This document shows positions 60,763 through 64,000 of a DNA stretch of 64,000 bases, one piece after another (position 1 is the first letter of the stretch; the number at the start of each line of letters is the position of its first letter). The translations under genes were made by a program, and so were the position numbers. The notes under the pieces were generated by a model that saw only the letters and a list, made by a program, of their open reading frames with translations, was not told where the DNA came from and ran no database searches. Origin of the DNA: Zhihengliuella alba (lineage in GTDB: Bacteria > Actinomycetota > Actinomycetes > Actinomycetales > Micrococcaceae); contig NZ_BAABCJ010000001.1 of NCBI RefSeq assembly GCF_039538765.1, positions 1,054,001 through 1,118,000 of the forward strand, read 5' to 3'.

Positions 60763-61251
60763 ATGGCGAGCGATTCTACGTTTGACGTGGTCAGCAAGGT
60801 CGACAAGCAGGAGGTTTCCAACGCCCTGAACCAGGCGCAGAAGGAGATCGCGCAGCGGTACGACTTCAAGGGCGTGGGCGCCGAGATCGACTTCAGCGGG
60901 GAGAAGATCCTGATGAAGGCGAGCTCCGAGGAGCGCGTGAAGGCGATCCTCGACGTCTTCCAGTCCAAGCTCGTCAAGCGCGACATCTCCCTGAAGTCCC
61001 TCGACGCCGGCGAGCCGTTCGCCTCCGGCAAGGAGTACCGCATCGAGGCCACCATCAAGGAGGGCATCGCGCAGGACGTCGCGAAGAAGATCACCAAGCT
61101 GATCCGCGACGAGGGACCCAAGTCCGTCAAGGCGACGATCCAGGGCGACGAACTCCGCGTGACGTCCAAGTCGCGCGACGACCTCCAGCAGACCATCTCC
61201 CTGCTGAAGGGCTTCGACGAGGCTGCGCTGCAGTTCGTCAACTTCCGCTAA
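60763..61251 (+). CDS. yajQ: YajQ-family nucleotide-binding protein
   Basis: The 162-residue protein has the YajQ core: FDVVSKVDKQEVSNALNQAQKEIAQRYDFKG and VKATIQGDELRVTSKSRDDLQ. Some homologues bind cyclic di-GMP and act on transcription. It has a GAAAGGTGAGTC ribosome site. Its transcript terminator (CAAGAACCGCAG...CTGCGGTTCTTG then TTTT, 61320-61362) lies inside the 3' end of the convergent integrase. Confidence 0.93.
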   Translation: MASDSTFDVVSKVDKQEVSNALNQAQKEIAQRYDFKGVGAEIDFSGEKILMKASSEERVKAILDVFQSKLVKRDISLKSLDAGEPFASGKEYRIEATIKEGIAQDVAKKITKLIRDEGPKSVKATIQGDELRVTSKSRDDLQQTISLLKGFDEAALQFVNFR

Positions 61252-61265
61252 AACGACACATCGAG

Positions 61266-61280
61266 CCTAGTCAGACTAGG
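61266..61280. repeat. Short inverted repeat at the integrase stop
   Basis: CCTAGTC (61266-61272) pairs with GACTAGG (61274-61280) around one base. The integrase stop TAG lies within it. It may be part of an attachment core or an integrase-binding arm. No partner copy is in the window. Confidence 0.35.
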
Positions 61281-62403
61281 GCGACCCCTCGGCGGTCCGC
61301 AGGGAGTCCGCACCGCCGTCAAGAACCGCAGTCATCAGCCCGGTGGCTGCGGTTCTTGTTTTGTCCTCGGCCGTCGGCCAGAGGTGCGAGTACGTGTTCA
61401 GGGTGATGCTCGGGACGGAGTGGCCGAGGGCACGCTGCACCGTGACGACGTCGCACCCGTCGGCGATGAGCGCCGAGGCGTAGAAGTGTCGCAGGTCGTG
61501 GAGGGTGAACTCGTCCAAGCCGGCCGCCTTGCGCGTCTCCCGCCAGTAGTGGCCCGCCGACCCCCGATTGAGGAGCCTGCCGTTCACGCTGAACAGCCAC
61601 TCGTCGTCACCGCGCACTCCGAACTCCTGGACGTGGGCGGACAGCATCTCGGCGAGCCGCAGCGGGATATAGATGGCGCGCTCCGACTGGTGCTTGGGCG
61701 GCACTTCCTCAAGGGCGTGGTTGTTGGCGCCCTGTAGCTGCCGCCGCACGCTGATCGTCCGGCGCAGGAAGTCGACGTCCTTGAGTTGGAGTCCTGCCGC
61801 CTCCCCGAGGCGGAGGCCCGCGAAGGCGCACACGGCCACGTACGTCCTGAACCAGTCTGGAGCGCACTCGAGCGCACGACGGACCTGCTCGACAGTGGGA
61901 ACGGTCATGGCGGCCGCCTTGCGGCGCTGTCTGGGGAGCTTGACGCCGTCGGTCGGATCCTCGGCGATCACGCGGTCTCGGACAGCCTGCTTGAAGGCCT
62001 GGCGGATCAAGTTGTATCGGGTCTCGATGGTCGCCGGCGCGAGTCCCGTGGCCTTCTTGGCGCCACGGACCGTCATGCCCTTGATCCACTCCTGGATGTG
62101 CGCGTTCGCGATCTTCCCAATCGGCATGTCCGCGAAGGTCGCCGAATGGAGAGCCTGCTGGGCCGACAAGCGCGTCCCCCGTGACCAGATCTGGCGCTCA
62201 GCGTAAGTGGCGAACCAGTCCCGAAATCGAACCTTGCCGCTACGCGGATCCACCCAGCGTCCCGTCATTACGTCCGCCGTGACCTCGTCAAGCCAACGCT
62301 GCGCGTCGACCTTCCGCGGGAAGTGCCGAGCATGCTCCTTGCCAGCCGCGTCACGGTAGCGGGCGCGCCATTTGCCATCAGGCCTCTTCTTGACGCTCGC
62401 CAT
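61276..62403 (-). CDS. int: Tyrosine recombinase (phage-type integrase)
   Basis: The 375-residue recombinase has an N-terminal SAM-like core-binding domain and C-terminal catalytic residues Arg198 (AGLRLGEA), His302 and Arg305 (LHDLRHF), His328 (ALGHSV) and nucleophile Tyr338 (NTYSHLW). It resembles actinophage and ICE integrases. Its stop is 24 bases from the yajQ stop, convergent. Its last ~28 codons overlap the host yajQ terminator, so the C-terminus may be partly host-derived. Confidence 0.93.
   Translation of the reverse strand: MASVKKRPDGKWRARYRDAAGKEHARHFPRKVDAQRWLDEVTADVMTGRWVDPRSGKVRFRDWFATYAERQIWSRGTRLSAQQALHSATFADMPIGKIANAHIQEWIKGMTVRGAKKATGLAPATIETRYNLIRQAFKQAVRDRVIAEDPTDGVKLPRQRRKAAAMTVPTVEQVRRALECAPDWFRTYVAVCAFAGLRLGEAAGLQLKDVDFLRRTISVRRQLQGANNHALEEVPPKHQSERAIYIPLRLAEMLSAHVQEFGVRGDDEWLFSVNGRLLNRGSAGHYWRETRKAAGLDEFTLHDLRHFYASALIADGCDVVTVQRALGHSVPSITLNTYSHLWPTAEDKTRTAATGLMTAVLDGGADSLRTAEGSP
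61320..61362 (+). terminator. yajQ terminator inside the integrase 3' end
   Basis: CAAGAACCGCAG (61320-61331) pairs over 12 bp with CTGCGGTTCTTG (61347-61358) and is followed by TTTTG on the plus strand. It ends yajQ transcription and encodes integrase residues ~348-361 on the other strand. It may also be the integration target. Confidence 0.75.
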
Positions 62404-62992
62404 CGCCGCCCTCGGCCTCCCCCGCTGTCGTCACTACCTGATCGATCAGCGCCAGATAGACGCCGCGCATGCGAGCAGTCCGCTCGTCACTTCCGGTCAC
62501 GACGACGTGCTCTTCAGTCTTCGGCTCGTCCCATTCACTGATGCGACGAGCAACCCACGCTAGGTAGTCCTCCGCATCACGGGGTCCGCCGCCCGCGTCA
62601 TCCGTAAGTTGCTCAAGCAAAGATGGTTCGCTGTCGAGAAGGTCCTGAGCATCCAGCAAAGCCCACCCCATCGCGACCAGGCGTGGCAAGGCCTCTTGCA
62701 TGGCTCGGTCCGCCGCCTTGCGGGCGTGCCTCAACGACTGTCCCGGCGTCTCCGACAACCCGGCCAGTGTATTCAAGTCGACATCCAGCACTTCTGCGAT
62801 GACGAGCGCCTCCACGAGACGGACAGAGCGCGTCCCCTTCTCAATCCGAGAGACGGCGGATGCGTCCACGGGCATCCCTCGCCGAGTGAGCCGCTCAGCA
62901 AACTCCCGCTGGCTGAGATTCTCATGCTTTCTAATCATGGCGACGACTCGCCCGAATAGCTCCTCAGGGCTTCCCGCGTGTCCTTGTTGCAT
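62378..62992 (-). CDS. XRE-family repressor
   Basis: The ~204-residue protein has an N-terminal helix-turn-helix (LSQREFAERLTRRGMPVDASAVSRIEKGTRS) and a longer C-terminal region without a clear peptidase or Cro-like domain. It overlaps the integrase start by 26 bases. ATG 62992 is chosen because TAGCAT ends seven bases upstream with TTGGAC 18 bases before it. It likely represses the excisionase promoter, as in lysogeny modules. Confidence 0.85.
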   Translation of the reverse strand: MQQGHAGSPEELFGRVVAMIRKHENLSQREFAERLTRRGMPVDASAVSRIEKGTRSVRLVEALVIAEVLDVDLNTLAGLSETPGQSLRHARKAADRAMQEALPRLVAMGWALLDAQDLLDSEPSLLEQLTDDAGGGPRDAEDYLAWVARRISEWDEPKTEEHVVVTGSDERTARMRGVYLALIDQVVTTAGEAEGGDGERQEEA

Positions 62993-62999
62993 GGTGAAC

Positions 63000-63041
63000 A
63001 TGCTATGCGCTTGACCACAACATGTCCAACGGTTATCGTTG
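63000..63041. promoter_or_regulatory. Overlapping divergent promoters and operator of the element
   Basis: Minus strand: TTGGAC (63029-63024), 18 bases, TAGCAT (63005-63000) for the XRE gene. Plus strand: TTGACC (63011-63016), 17 bases, TATCGT (63034-63039) for the excisionase-like gene. Inverted repeat CAACG-GTTAT-CGTTG (63027-63041) covers the minus -35 and the plus -10, so a bound repressor could set both. Confidence 0.6.
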
Positions 63042-63088
63042 AATTGTCAGCTAGAACAAACGTTGCCAATGGGAACAAGGAGTCAGCC

Positions 63089-63283
63089 ATGAACGCCACT
63101 GCCCGACTGATGACCATCGATGAGCTCTCGGAGGAACTCAGCATCCCCGTTGCCACTCTCTACTGGTACCGACACAAAGGTTCCGGCCCGCGGTGTGCAC
63201 GCATTGGGAAGCGCCTCATGTACCGGCGGGGAGACGTCGATGCCTGGCTCAATGAAGCGTTCGAAACCGGTAAAGCCAGCTAA
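63089..63283 (+). CDS. xis: Excisionase-like helix-turn-helix protein
   Basis: The 64-residue protein has the HTH_17/excisionase fold: LMTIDELSEELSIPVATLYWYRHKGSGPRCARIGKRLMYRRGDVDAWL. It has AAGGAG six bases before ATG 63089. It is divergent from the XRE repressor. Members bind DNA bends in att sites or act as AlpA-like activators. Directionality-factor role is inferred. Confidence 0.83.
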   Translation: MNATARLMTIDELSEELSIPVATLYWYRHKGSGPRCARIGKRLMYRRGDVDAWLNEAFETGKAS

Positions 63284-63330
63284 CCCCCGGCCCATCGGGC
63301 GGATGCCCGGGGTCGCACGAAAGAGGCGCC

Positions 63331-63660
63331 ATGCCGACAATCGAAGATCGACGAACCATCACACAGCGCGAGGTCGAGCAGTACCTCCGCGAAGATCGAA
63401 ACCACTCGAAGCGAGCCGCCCGGGGCATCGCCTGGGAAGCGCTTCGTGATGAAGCTGTCGCTCGGAGGCACCTGCCGAGCGGCTGGGCAGACTTACTTCA
63501 CCCGCCCGCGAATACATTCACTCGCCGCCACGTGGACGGCTACAGCGACCCCACCCACAACGACGTAGTACGGCACTTGAGCGCCGGCCGAACGTCCCTC
63601 CCCCACCTACAGAAAAAGCGGCCCGAGACCTCCCACCAAGAAGATCCTCGAGCCGCCTGA
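63331..63660 (+). CDS. Hypothetical protein of the mobile element
   Basis: The 109-residue, charged and basic protein has no known family and no membrane segment. It has GAAAGAGGCGCC before its ATG. Its codon use has more A/T in third positions than the core genes, as expected for transferred DNA. Confidence 0.55.
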   Translation: MPTIEDRRTITQREVEQYLREDRNHSKRAARGIAWEALRDEAVARRHLPSGWADLLHPPANTFTRRHVDGYSDPTHNDVVRHLSAGRTSLPHLQKKRPETSHQEDPRAA

Positions 63661-63687
63661 CCAACCCAGTTGAAAGGAATGATCACT

Positions 63688-64000
63688 ATGCCGCAGTCTA
63701 CTCCGACCATCGAGCCGATGACCACCGCTCCCACCGCAGCCCCCGAGAGCATTGACATCCAGATGGTCACAACGTTGGCGGTCACGGTTCGTTCTTCTGG
63801 CAGGAAGTATGCGCACTTCTTCGCACCAGAGGACATCACGCACTCCCTGGTCGACGGCGTCAAAGTTCCCTCGCGCTGCGGCACTTGGGTCGGACTCGCA
63901 GTCATTCCGGGAACCGGTGGCCGGTGTGCTCGGCCATCGACGCCTACCTGCCCCGGCTGTGCCCTCCTGGAATACTTCGGGCTCCGCATGCCACCCATGT
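63688..64000 (+). CDS. Hypothetical protein with Cys-rich segment, partial
   Basis: The reading is open to the window end. ATG 63688 has AAAGGA 9 bases upstream; ATG 63679 is in frame but too close. About 104 residues are visible. The C-terminal half shows VPSRCGTW...GGRCARPSTPTCPGCALL, with four cysteines that could bind zinc. No known family. Its 3' end is missing. Confidence 0.55.
   Translation, partial: MPQSTPTIEPMTTAPTAAPESIDIQMVTTLAVTVRSSGRKYAHFFAPEDITHSLVDGVKVPSRCGTWVGLAVIPGTGGRCARPSTPTCPGCALLEYFGLRMPPM

Larger units (their letters stand above)
61252..64000. mobile_element. Left end of an integrated mobile element (prophage, satellite or ICE)
   Basis: Integrase, XRE repressor, excisionase-like protein and unknown genes in order, with lower GC and shorter average genes than the preceding chromosome. 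The element runs off the window end, so its size, class and right att site are unknown. The left boundary is set at the yajQ stop by gene content only. Confidence 0.75.

Overview
The window is a very GC-rich actinobacterial chromosome segment. Three things point to a member of the Micrococcaceae: mycothiol synthase (MshD) next to a GlnR-type regulator, the tRNA-Trp-secE-nusG-rplKA order, and RpoB/RpoC of typical actinobacterial length. The genus cannot be fixed from the sequence alone. About 61 kb is ordinary core genome. The last ~2.7 kb has visibly lower GC and is the left end of an integrated mobile element.

Layout. 1-15.9 kb holds the information-processing block, almost all on the minus strand: fusA (cut by the window edge), rpsG, rpsL, rpoC, rpoB, then rplL, rplJ, rplA, rplK, nusG, secE and tRNA-Trp. 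A thiolase and a membrane acyltransferase sit between rplL and rpoB. 16-22.9 kb holds an aspartate aminotransferase, a PspC-type sensor kinase/LuxR regulator pair divergent from three PspC/LiaF-like membrane genes (a likely envelope-stress module), and pfkA. 23-31 kb holds ygfZ, a nitrobindin-like protein, glnR-mshD, ppk-mutT1 and small genes. 31.3-33.9 kb is an operon of a ~12-TM protein, a YtrA-type GntR repressor and a DUF1648 protein. 34-42 kb holds thyA-folA, an asd of the E. coli type, an AlkZ-like protein, murB with two MaoC-fold dehydratases, and a MinD-like ATPase. 42-50 kb holds a secreted rhamnogalacturonan lyase, two tRNAs, a short UvrA paralogue and a DEAD-box helicase with a long leader. 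50-61 kb holds MOSC, amidohydrolase, dehydrogenase, reverse transsulfuration (CBS and CGL), an AlkA-like glycosylase, a truncated acyl-CoA synthetase, thioredoxin, tRNA-Tyr and yajQ. 61.3-64 kb holds integrase, XRE repressor, excisionase-like protein and two unknown genes, the last cut by the window end.

Regulation. Perfect GC-rich hairpins mark most transcript ends. The rplJL leader has a clear promoter and an internal hairpin plus T-tract that looks like an attenuator. At least ten genes have a -10-like hexamer ending exactly 6-7 bases before the start codon, which suggests leaderless mRNAs. The mobile element has overlapping face-to-face promoters around a 15-bp inverted repeat, resembling a lysogeny-type switch. 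The yajQ terminator lies inside the 3' end of the convergent integrase gene, which suggests where the element integrated.
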